This document shows, piece by piece, positions 33,774 to 45,060 of a stretch of 64,000 nucleotides of DNA (the stretch's first letter is position 1; every line of letters starts with the position of its first letter). The notes beneath the pieces are model-generated. The model was not told the DNA's origin. It ran no database searches and worked only from the letters and a program-made list of their open reading frames with translations. The DNA comes from Sanguinoderma infundibulare (lineage: Eukaryota; Basidiomycota; Agaricomycetes; Polyporales; Polyporaceae). The DNA is taken from NCBI GenBank assembly GCA_032821775.1, contig JAVLRN010000006.1:868001-932000 (forward strand), read 5' to 3'. The position numbers and the translations under genes were made by a program.

Positions 33774-36700
33774 ATGCCCACTTACGATCACTCAAGAGTC
33801 GCCCAGTTCATCGGTATGTCACGTTTTGCGTTGTTTGTCGCAGGAACGGAGCGTGACGCCCGATCATAGGCGGTAACACCCTCGAAAAGGCTCCATCTGG
33901 GCCAGTCACGGACTTCGTTAAGCAGCATGGAGGACATACGGTCATCACGAAGGTGAGCTTCGGATTTTGTGCTTGAGATTCGAGCGGGAGGAGTGTGTGC
34001 GGTGCGGTCTGGGAGGTGCGGGGTGTTTGGAGGATTTACTTGAGCATGCTCGACGCGTCGCGTGCGTCACGCATTGCGACGCGTCTTGCGGTACTGGAGG
34101 TGCTCCGCAGTCGCTCGACCCCAGCTATTGTCTCCTCTGCGCTCCTGTTGCCTATGAGTATGTCCAAAGCTCGTGAAACGCGTGTTGGGGAGTGCGCGTC
34201 GGCTATATGCACGTCTCTAGTCAATTTGTGCCGTGCCCGAGAGCACGCGTCTGCACATGAGGCCGGAACACACCTGCTATATACGCTCGAAATACGCCGA
34301 CTGCTACCCTACTTCCTTGGAATTGTGCGGAATACTCATTTGTCACTTGCATAGGTTCTTATCGCCAACAACGGTCTGTTGTCATGTTCTCCTCGAGGGT
34401 GAGTATGTGTTCATTGACGGGTTTCTAGGAATCGCTGCTGTGAAGGAAATCCGCTCTATTCGCCAATGGAGCTACGAGACGTTTGGCACCGAACGTGCTG
34501 TCGAGTTCACCGTCATGGCCACGCCGGAGGACTTGAAGGTCAACGCTGAGTACATTCGTATGGCCGACCGGTATGTCGAAGTGCCGGGCGGTTCCAACAA
34601 CAACAACTACGCGAATGTGGACCTCATCGTCGATGTCGCGGAGCGCGCAGGTGTTCACGCTGTCTGGGCGGGCTGGGGTCATGCCTCGGAAAACCCTCGT
34701 CTACCAGAAACGCTCGCGGCCAACAAGATCGTCTTCATTGGACCTCCCGGGAGCGCGATGCGTAGTCTGGGAGACAAGATTTCTAGCACTATCGTGGCGC
34801 AGAGCGCTGACGTTCCGACCATGGCCTGGTCCGGTACCGGGATCACGAAGACCGAGCTCTCCGCAGACGGTTTCGTCACCGTGCCTGACGATGTGTACCA
34901 GTCAGCGTGTGTAACCACGGTCGAGGAGGGTCTGGTGCGGGCGGAGGAGATAGGCTTCCCGGTCATGATCAAGGCGTCTGAAGGTGGAGGAGGTAAAGGT
35001 ATCCGCAAGGTCGAGTCTGCGGAGGCGTTCAAGAACGCCTTCCATGCAGTCGCCGGAGAGATCCCTGGTATGTTTCAGCACACATTCAATGCGTTATTCC
35101 CTCCCTTACTCTGGTATAGGTTCTCCTATTTTCATCATGAAGCTCGCCGGCCAAGCACGTCACTTGGAGGTCCAGCTTCTCGCTGACCAGTACGGCAACG
35201 CCATTTCGCTCTTTGGTCGCGACTGTTCGGTCCAGCGTCGGCACCAGAAAATCATCGAGGAGGCGCCTGTTACCATTGCGGATCCGAAGACTTTCGAGAA
35301 GATGGAGCGTGCAGCCGTCCGGTTGGCGAAGCTCGTCGGTTATGTCAGCGCTGGGACGGTCGAGTGTACGTTTTATGCTCTCCGTGACATGGTTGATGAT
35401 GCTGATCTCGCGAATAGATCTCTACAGCTACGCCGAAGATGTCTTCTACTTTCTCGAGCTCAACCCTCGTCTTCAGGTCGAGCACCCGACAACCGAGATG
35501 GTGTCCGGTGTCAACCTTCCCGCTGCTCAGCTTCAGGTTGCCATGGGTATTCCACTTCACCGTATTCGCCACATCCGCGCGCTCTATGGTGTCGAGCACA
35601 ACGGAAGCTCTGAGATCGACTTCGACATGGTTGACCCTGAGGCGAGCACCCTTCAGCGCAAGCCTCGTCCCAAGGGTCACGTCATCGCCGTTCGTATCAC
35701 CGCAGAGAATCCGGACGCAGGTTTCAAGCCATCGTCCGGTTCGCTGCAGGAGCTCAATTTCCGTTCGAGTACCAACGTCTGGGGTTACTTCTCGGTCGGC
35801 AGCGCTGGCGGTTTGCACGAGTTCGCGGATTCGCAGTTCGGTCACGTCTTCGCTTACGGCGAGGACCGCGCGGAGTCACGGAAGAACATGGTCGTCGCGT
35901 TGAAGGAGCTCAGCATTCGCGGCGATTTCCGCACCACCGTCGAGTACCTCATCAAGCTCCTTGAGCTGCAGGCCTTCGAGGAAAACACCATCACGACTGG
36001 CTGGCTGGATTCCCTCATCAGTGACAAGCTCACGGCTGAGCGGCCAGACTCCACTCTTGCGGTTATCTGCGGTGCTGTGACTAAGGCCTTCATCGCGTCG
36101 GAGACTTCCTGGAGCGAGTACAAGCGCATCCTCGACAAGGGTCAGGTGCCCTCTCGCGACGTTCTCAAGACCGTCTTCGGAATCGACTTCATCTACGACA
36201 ACGTCCGTTACTCCTTCACTGCTACGCGTTCTTCGCCGACGCTCTGGACGCTGTACCTCAACGGTAGGCGGACGCTGGTGGGCGCGCGTGGATTGGCTGA
36301 TGGCGGCCTGTTGGTTCTGCTTGATGGCAAGAGCCATTCTGTCTACTGGAGAGAGGAAGTGGGCGCGTTGCGCGTGATGATCGACTCCAAGACATGCTTG
36401 ATCGAGCAGGAGAACGACCCAACGCAGTTGCGGAGCCCCAGTCCTGGCAAGCTCGTCCGTTTCCTTGTCGAGAGCGGTGATCACATCAACGCTGGCGAGC
36501 AGTACGCTGAGATCGAGGTATGACGACGCAATTGTTGTTCTGACGCTGATGCTTACTTATGATTGAATCCTACAGGTCATGAAGATGTACATGCCTCTTG
36601 TTGCTGCTGAGGACGGCATCGTCCAGTTCGTCAAGCAGCCTGGCGTCAGTCTCGAGCCTGGTGATATCCTCGGTATCCTGACTCTCGACGATCCCGCCCG

Positions 36701-39700
36701 TGTCAAGCACGCCAAGCCGTTCGAGGGTTTGCTCCCTGACATGGGAACTCCCAGCGTCATCGGCAACAAGCCCCATCAGCGCATGTACTTCTACCTCGAC
36801 ATCCTCAACAACATCCTCGACGGTTACGACAACCAGGCTGTCATGGCGTCAACGCTTAAGGATCTCCTAGACGTGCTTGGCAACCCTGAACTTCCTTTCT
36901 CAGAGGTCTCCGCTATCCTGTCAACCCTTTCGGGTCGTATGCCTGCGAAGCTCGAAGAGGTCGTCCGCGCTGCTATTGATCTCGCGAAGAGCAAGGGCGA
37001 AGGCGCTGAGTTCCCCGCTCACCGTATCAAGAAGCTTGTCGACCACTACATGGAAGACAACGTCCGGGCTCAGGACCGCGCGATGTTCCGCACACAACTC
37101 GCGACGTTCCTCGATGCTGTTGACCGGTACCAGTCCGGTCTGCAGGCGCACGAGACCGACATCATCGCAAGTCTACTCGCCCGTTATGAGGAGACCGAGA
37201 AGCTCTTCGGTGGTAGTATCGAAGCGCGCGTTCTGACGCTCCGTGAGCAGAACAAAGACAGTCTCGACAAGGTTGTCGCTTTCGTTCTCAGTCACATCAT
37301 GGCGCAGAGGAAGGGCCGTTTGGTTATGGCTGTCCTTGAGCACGTCAAGAACAGTGGCTTGACTGTGACAGACCCAAACACTCGCTTGTACCAAGTCCTT
37401 CAGGGTCTTGCTGCGCTCGAGGCTAGGTACGTTCCTTATTTAGTGTCGTCCGCGGTTTTCGTGCTGAATCTTCGCCCTAGGTCTTCCACTCAGGTTTCGC
37501 TGAAGGCGCGAGAGGTCCTCATCACGTGTCAGATGCCCTCGTACGAAGAGCGTCGGGCTCAGATGGAGGGTATCCTCAAGGCTTCGGTCACCAATAGCTA
37601 CTACGGCGAGCCCGGCTCCGTCGTCAGGACCCCGTCCATGGACGTTATGCGGGAACTTATCGACTCGAGATACACCGTGTACGATGTGCTTCCCACGTTC
37701 TGGAACTACAGCGAGCAGGAAATTATCCATGGTAAGTTTGCCATTCACAATTGTGAAACCTGACTCTCATCTTCATCGCAGCTGCGCTGGAGGTCTACGT
37801 GAGGCGCGCGTACAAAGCATACACCCTTTTGTCGGTCGACTACGAGGAGGGCGATGGCATGGACGATGGTGAAGCGCCTCCTGTAATCACTTGGCGCTTC
37901 AACCTCGGCCAGTCCAACTCACCGCCGTCGACTCCTCGCCTTGCACGAGAGTACGCAGCCGTTGTTCATGTGCATAGCCTCATACTGATCGGTTACTATC
38001 GAGCAGTGAAGCTCCTCGCAGGCAAGCATCGGTCAGTGATCTGACGTACATGATCAACACCCACCAGAAGCAGCCTCTCCGTACCGGTGCTATCGCGTCG
38101 TTCCCGAATCTCGACGCGCTCAAGCGTGGCTTCGACAAGGTCGCATCCGTGCTCCCCAACTTCGATGCTCAGGAGTACCAGCAGCGTTACGGTGCCAACA
38201 ACCAGCCTCCCAACGTGCTGAACATGGCGTTGCGTATCTTCAATGATGCTGACGACATGTCCGAGGATGCTTGGTACGAGAAGATCGTCGAGCTCGTCAA
38301 TAGTCACCGTGATGTCCTCGCCAAGCGCGGCGTTCGTCGCATCTCGATCCTCATCTGCCGTCCTGGTCAGTACCCCATCTACTACACGCTTCGCGAGATG
38401 GGCGGCTCTTGGAAAGAGGAGCAAGCCATTCGCCACATCGAGCCCGCCCTTGCCTTCCAGCTCGAACTCAGCCGTTTGTCCAACTACAACCTCACCCCTT
38501 GCTTCACCGAGAGCAAGCAACTCCATATCTACCACGGTGTCGCGCGGGAGAACCAGCTGGACAACCGCTTCTTCATTCGTGCCCTGGTGCGTCCTGGCCG
38601 TATTCGTGGCAGCATGAACACCGCCAAGTACCTCATCTCCGAGACCGACCGCCTCGTCACCACCATCTTGGACGCTCTTGAGGTCGTTGCCGCGCAGCAC
38701 CGCAACGCTGACTGCAACCACATCTTTATGAACTTCATCTACAACCTCCCCGTCACCTATGATGATGTCCTCGAGGCCATCTCCGGCTTCATTGAGCGTC
38801 ACGGCAAGAGGCTTTGGCGCCTCCATGTTACGGGCTCTGAGATCCGTATCGTTCTCGAAGACCAGGACGGCAACATCACTCCCATTCGCTGCGTCATCGA
38901 GAATGTTTCTGGTTTCATCGTCAACTACCATGGCTATCAGGAGATCACCACCGATAAGGGGACCACCATCCTCAAGTCGATCGGTGAGAAGGGCCCTCTT
39001 CACTTGCAGCCTGTTCACCAGGCCTACCCCACCAAGGAGTCTCTGCAGCCGAAGCGTTACCAGGCTCACCTGATCGGCACTACCTACGCCTACGACTTCC
39101 CTGACCTCTTCTCGAAAGCGCTCAGCAACGTCTGGACGAAGGCCCGCGTCCTCAATCCCAGCGTCAGCCTGCCGAAGAAGATCTTCGAGTCGAAGGAGCT
39201 CATTCTCGACGAGCATGATCAGCTTCAGGAGGTCGACCGGGCGCCGGGCAACAACACTATCGGTATGGTTGGTTGGGTGTTCACCCTTCGTACCCCCGAG
39301 TATCCAGATGGTCGTCGCGCGGTCATCATCGCGAACGACATCACTTACAAGATCGGCTCGTTCGGCCCTGCTGAGGACCAGTTCTTCTACCTCTGCTCGC
39401 AATACGCCCGCGAGCAAGGCCTACCTCGCATCTACCTCTCCGCCAACTCCGGTGCTCGTATCGGTCTCGCCGAGGAAGTCATGAACCTCTTCTCCGTCGC
39501 TTGGAGCGATCCCGGGCACCCCGAGAAGGGCATTGAGTACATCTATCTCACCCATGAGAACTTCCTCAAGGTCCAGGAAAAGGCTGCCGCAGCGATTCGC
39601 ACCGTCGAGATGGAGGAGAACGGCGAGCGCCGCCACAAGATCACCGACATCATCGGCTTGCAAGACGGTCTTGGTGTCGAATGCTTGAAGGGCTCTGGGC

Positions 39701-41413
39701 TCATCGCCGGAGAGACGTCTCGCGCTTATGACGACATCTTCACCATCACCCTCGTCACCGCTCGTTCTGTCGGTATCGGGGCCTACCTCGTTCGTCTCGG
39801 CGAGCGTGCTGTTCAGGTCGAGGGTCAACCGATCATTCTCACAGGTGCTCCTGCCCTCAACAAGGTGCTCGGTCGCGAGGTCTACACTTCCAACCTCCAG
39901 CTCGGTGGTACTCAGATCATGCACAAGAACGGCGTTTCCCATCTGACTGCAAGCAGCGATTTGGAGGGGGCCACGCACATCCTCGAGTGGTTGTCGTACG
40001 TTCCCGAGTACAAGGGCGCTTCTCTCCCCGTCCTCGAGCCCGCCGACCCTTGGGACCGTGACATCGGCTACGTCCCACCCAAAGGCCCCTACGATCCGCG
40101 CTGGTTCATCGAAGGCAAGCATGACGAGACCACCAACGACTGGCTCTCCGGTTTCTTCGACCGCGGTTCCTTCCAGGAGACCCTCAGCGGATGGGCTCAG
40201 ACTGTCGTCGTCGGTCGTGCTCGCCTCGGCGGTATTCCAACAGGTGTCATCGCAGTAGAGACTAGGACCATTGAGCGCATTGTCCCAGCGGACCCTGCCA
40301 ACCCGTCGTCGTTCGAGCAGCGCATCATGGAGGCCGGTCAAGTGTGGTATCCCAACTCGGCTTACAAGACTGCGCAAGCGATCTTCGACTTCAACCGCGA
40401 AGGCCTCCCTCTCATCATCTTCGCGAACTGGCGTGGATTCTCTGGTGGTCAGCAGGACATGTACGACGAGATTCTCAAGCAGGGTTCCAAGATCGTCGAC
40501 GGACTGTCCACCTACAAGCAGCCAGTGTTCGTCTACATCGTTCCTCATGGCGAGCTCCGCGGTGGCGCGTGGGTGGTGCTTGACCCCTCGATCAACTCGG
40601 CGCAGATGGACATGTACGCGGACGTTGACGCTCGTGCTGGTGTTCTGGAGCCTGAAGGTATCATCGAGATCAAGATGCGTCGCGACAAGATCTTGAAACT
40701 CATGGAACGTCTCGATGTGACCTACGCGAGCCTCAAGAAGGACAGCACTGATGCGTCAAAGACTCCGGAGGAACGGGCTGCCGCGACCGATGCTCTTGCC
40801 CGGCGCGAGACTCTTCTGCAACCATCGTACAAGCAGATCGCACTGCTCTACGCCGATCTCCATGAGTAAGTTTCTTGTCAAATCCCAGCAATAGCTCGGA
40901 GCTGACCATCGCCTTGCAGTCGTACTGGCCGGATGGAGGCGAAGGGTTGCGCGAAGCCTATGACTTGGAAGGATGCCCGTAGACGGTTCTACTGGGCCGT
41001 CCGTGCAAAGGTCGCCCGTTCGGCAGGCATGTTGCAGCTTGCTGAGGCAAGCCCCGAGTCGACGCACGAGTACCGCGAGCACTTGTTGGAGTCGATCGCT
41101 GGAATCGAGGGCGAAAGCGAGCCTCGCAAGGTTGCGGAAGCCCTGGAGAAGCTCGACTTGTCGAACACGCTTGCGCAGTTGAAGGCTGATCACCTTGCTC
41201 GTCGGATGCTCGAGCTGGCCAATGAGGACAAGAAGGCGACTGTCGACGGCCTTGTCCGCCTCATCGAGAACCTCGGTGACGAGGAGAAGTTGGCTCTTAT
41301 CCAGGCGCTGCAGAATTCGAACCGCTCTCCTGGTGAGCAGTCTTCGTATGTTGATGTAACTTGGATATGCTAACCTGTGATCTGCAGGCCCTCCCTCCTA
41401 CGCTTCTCCCTGA
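33774..41413 (+). CDS. ACC1: acetyl-CoA carboxylase (cytosolic, multidomain, 2231 aa)
   Basis: Twelve exons: 33774-33813, 33870-33952, 34355-34373, 34429-35067, 35120-35365, 35418-36517, 36576-37426, 37481-37731, 37782-37950, 38007-40865, 40920-41332 and 41388-41413, summing to exactly 2232 codons; yeast Acc1 is nearly the same length. It carboxylates acetyl-CoA to malonyl-CoA, the committed step of fatty-acid synthesis. Biotin carboxylase comes first ([48 protein letters not shown]). The biotinyl domain has EVMKM with biotin Lys near residue 712. The carboxyltransferase is in the large exon 10 ([37 protein letters not shown]). ASVSDLTY with Ser near 1141 corresponds to the Snf1/AMPK-regulated site of yeast Acc1. 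Exon 3 is a 19-nt microexon coding VLIANNG. Confidence 0.96.
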
Positions 41414-41814
41414 ACTGTCCGAAACTTAGACTAAAATACGTGGACATACCCGCGCTGTCACTTGTAGCAGTATAATGTTCTGGCATCCCCACGATGCTCT
41501 CTCCATGCTTTGCACGATTCCCTGTTGTTGCACGAATGCTCTCCATCATACCATATGCGCTCATGCCATGTATTAGACACGCACATCACGAATACAATGC
41601 ATCCTCGTTTCGTTCTCTGCACCAAATGTCTCCGTCGAATGACAACACAGCTGACGTCACGTGTACTCGATAGCTGACGACGAGGAGTGTGTCGTCGCTT
41701 GTCGTCGACGGCAATCGTTGAAATCGCCTCGCTCAAGCTCGCCAGGATCCGAGCGATCTTGGCCTTGGTTGACAAGTAGGTCATAGATCAGAAGATACAA
41801 GCGCAAAGAGCAAG
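41414..41814. other. intergenic between ACC1 and QNS1
   Basis: About 400 bp between two head-to-tail genes on the plus strand. It must hold the ACC1 3' end and the QNS1 promoter. No gene or defended motif. Confidence 0.5.
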
Positions 41815-44800
41815 ATGGGTCACCTTATCACCGTCGCGACGTCAGTACCACGAGCTATTTCGATGTCCCAACGCGTGTCCGCTGACATCATTCGCCAGGT
41901 GGTGTGTATTATGCTGCGTGTATTCCAACTCGAATTCACCTATATTCGCAGTTCGCTCAACCAATGGGCACTCGACTTCGAGGTGAGCATCAAACGACCT
42001 CACGGAGAATGAGGTCCAACTGGTGATCACGATGACAGGGAAACCTCAGCCGCATCCTGGAAAGTCTCAAGATAGCAAAAGAGAAGGGAGCCACGCTTCG
42101 CGTCGGTCCTGAACTAGAGATCACGTACGATCCGACCCACGATTGCCGGATTTACCAGTGTATAACCAGAGTCATCCAGGGGGTATGGCTGCATGGATCA
42201 CTTCCTCGAAGGTATTCTTGACAACATCTCAATACATGGTATAGCCCATTGATATGTATGCGTTGAAGGTGACACCTGCCTCCACGCATGGGAGGTTCTC
42301 GGGGAAATTCTCAAGTCCAAAGAGGCAACGGATATCGTCTGCGATATCGGAATGTCAGTATTCCTTCCCCGTCGACGGATCCTGCTAACGAGGACCGTTA
42401 TCAGGCCTGTCATCCACAAGAACGTCATTTACAACTGCCGTGTTATCATCTACAATGGCCAGATTCTCCTCATCCGGCCGAAGATGTGGATGGCCAACGA
42501 CGGGAACTACCGCGAGCTCCGGTGGTTCACGCCTTGGATGAAGCATCGCCAAGTTGAGGACCACTATCTTCCTCGGATCATCTATGCTATCACTGGCCAG
42601 GTTTGTGCGGCTTTTCATGGGACGGGACGAGCGCTGATTGAAGCATTTGGTGCAGACGAAGGTCCCTTTCGGCGATGCAGTCGTCAGCACTATCGACACT
42701 TGCATTGGTATCGAGCTCTGCGAGGAACTGTTCACTCCAGCAAGGTCATATCGCTCTACCTATCCTAACCTCCCCGAGATATCTGACATCCCGCAGTCCG
42801 CACATCCTCATGGGCCTCGATGGCGTGGAGATCTTCACAAACTCCAGCGGAAGCCACCACGAGCTCCGCAAGCTCTACCGGCGCGTTGAGCTCATGAAGG
42901 AAGCCACGATGAAGGTTGTCGCGTCTTGCGGCGGTCGTCCCCTGAACTGTGTTGACACATGATATCGCAGCTCGGAGGCATATACCTCTACGCGAACCAA
43001 CAGGGCTGCGACGGCGATCGCCTCTACTACGACGGCTGCGCCATGATCGTCGTCAACGGCCGCGTCGTCGCCCAGGGCTCGCAGTTCTCCCTCCAAGACG
43101 TCGAGGTCGTCACGGCCACGATCGACATCGAGGACGTGCGCTCGCATCGCGCGACGAGCAGTCGCAGCAACCAGGCGGCGGGCGCGGAGCGCTACCACCG
43201 CATCGAGGTCGACTTCGCGCTGTCCGGCGGGAAGGGCGACGTGATCAAGGACTTCAGCGAGCTCGTCGTGGGCGCGCTCCCTGAAGTGCGGTACCACACG
43301 CCCGAGGAAGAGATCGCGTGAGTCGCTCTTCGCTGCACGTTGCGTGTCCGTGGTGCCGACGAACGAACGTTTCTCAGGCTGGGCCCTGCGTGCTGGTTGT
43401 GGGACTACCTGCGCCGCTCCAGGACGCAAGGGTACTTCATCCCGCTCAGCGGCGGCATCGACAGCTGCGCGACCGCCGTCATCGTCTACTCGATGTGCCG
43501 TCTCGTCGCAGAGGCCGCGCGGCGCGGAGGTCTGTGCCTGTTCTCTTCGGACCTCCATGTCCCACCGCCCCGCTGACGAGCACCCCCGACAGACGAGCAC
43601 GTCATCGCGGACGCGCGCCGCATCGCAGGCGAGGCCCCCGACTCGACATATGCGCCCACCGACGCGGAAGAGTTCGCGAACCGGATCTTCCACACGTGCT
43701 ACATGGGCACCGAGAACTCGTCGCCCGAGACGCGCAAGCGCGCCAAGGACCTCGCGCACGCCATCGGCTCGTACCACATCGACCTGGACATGGACACGGT
43801 CGTGAGCGCGGTGCGGGACCTGTTCGCGTTCGTGACGGGCATGAAGCCGCGGTTCAGGGCGCACGGCGGCTCGGCCGCGGAGAACCTGGCGCTGCAGAAC
43901 ATCCAGGCGCGGTTGCGGATGGTCATCGCGTACTTGTTTGCGCAGCTGATGCCGTGGGCGCGGGGGCGGCAGGGCGGGCTGCTCGTGCTGGGGAGCGCGA
44001 ACGTGGATGAGAGGTGGGGTGCGGTTGTGTCGGGCGTGTCGCTCTAACTGACGTGCACATATATATAGTTTGCGCGGCTACTTCACAAAGTACGACTGCT
44101 CGTCTGGTAAGTGCCATGGCACGGCGTCCTAGGGAAGCCAGAAGAGAACCTGATGGGTCCTGCAGCGGACGTGAACCCGATCGGCGCGATCAGCAAGACG
44201 GACCTCAAGAAGTTCATCGCGTACGCGCGGGACGCGTTCAAACTCCCTGTCCTGACCGAGTGCGTGCCTCCACCTCGGCTTCAGAGTCGCCTTCGGGTCG
44301 TGGGCTAACGCCGCTGCAGGTTCCTGGACGCCGTACCCACCGCCGAACTCGAGCCGATCACGGAGAGCTATGTCCAGGCGGATGAGGTCGACATGGGCAT
44401 GACGTACGACGAGCTCTCCGTGTACGGACGGCTGCGCAAGGTCGAAAAGTGCGGCCCGTGGAGCATGTTCACCAAGCTCGTGCACGAGTGGGGCTCGTTC
44501 CTATCCCCCCTGCAGGTTCGCAGTTGCTGACCGTTGTTGTCGCGGTTGGTCGCGCTCTCGGCTGACGGTCGGTTTGACATCGTAGGTTGCCGAGAAGGTG
44601 AAGCATTTCTTCTTTGAACACGCGCGGAACAGGCACAAGATGACGACGCTCACGCCGTCCTACCATGCTGTGGGTGTCCCCCGCGTTGGAGCGTCTGGAT
44701 GGAGTGGTACTCAACTTCCCGTGCAGGAGCAATACAGTCCAGATGACAACCGCTTCGACCTCCGGCCGTTCTTGTACCCCTCGCGCTTCCCTTGGCAGTT

Positions 44801-44888
44801 CAAGAAGATCGACGAGGCCGCGGCGAGATGGCCAGACAGGTCCACTATGAAGACGGCCGAAGTAAAGAACAAGATTTCTGTATTGTGA
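41815..44888 (+). CDS. QNS1: glutamine-dependent NAD(+) synthetase (718 aa)
   Basis: Sixteen exons: 41815-41840, 41952-41982, 42039-42124, 42180-42211, 42269-42353, 42405-42600, 42656-42744, 42797-42914, 42971-43317, 43378-43529, 43593-44013, 44069-44106, 44166-44259, 44320-44515, 44586-44669 and 44727-44888. All phases close and total 719 codons; yeast Qns1 is 714 aa. It makes NAD from nicotinic acid adenine dinucleotide, ATP and glutamine. The N-terminal glutaminase (nitrilase-like) domain shows its triad: Glu44 in VGPELE, Lys113 in RPKMWMAND and Cys174 in GIELCEEL. The synthetase domain has the ATP pyrophosphatase loop PLSGGIDSC (Ser361-Asp365), then [28 protein letters not shown] and [12 protein letters not shown]. 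The N-terminus [20 protein letters not shown] matches the family start. Confidence 0.95.
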
Positions 44889-45060
44889 GCCTGCGAGGAG
44901 CGTTCGTGCTCTATCCCAATCCGTCGATCGCGAGTGTAGAAATACAGGTATGGTGGTAGGTTACAGAGCAGCCCAGGAAAGCGTCCGTGTGTAGCGATAG
45001 ATAGACGACAAGTGTATGCGTGTGTCTTGCGATAAATAACGAGAACCGCCTGTCCTGGTT

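Noticed and set aside
37996..39417. 473-codon open frame on the minus strand
   Set aside because: It lies antisense inside the ACC1 carboxyltransferase exon. The plus strand encodes unmistakable ACC1, and the antisense frame has no family pattern; it is a by-product of GC-rich codon use.
42875..43864. 329-codon open frame on the minus strand
   Set aside because: Antisense to QNS1 exons; it crosses sense introns without meaning and has no recognisable features.
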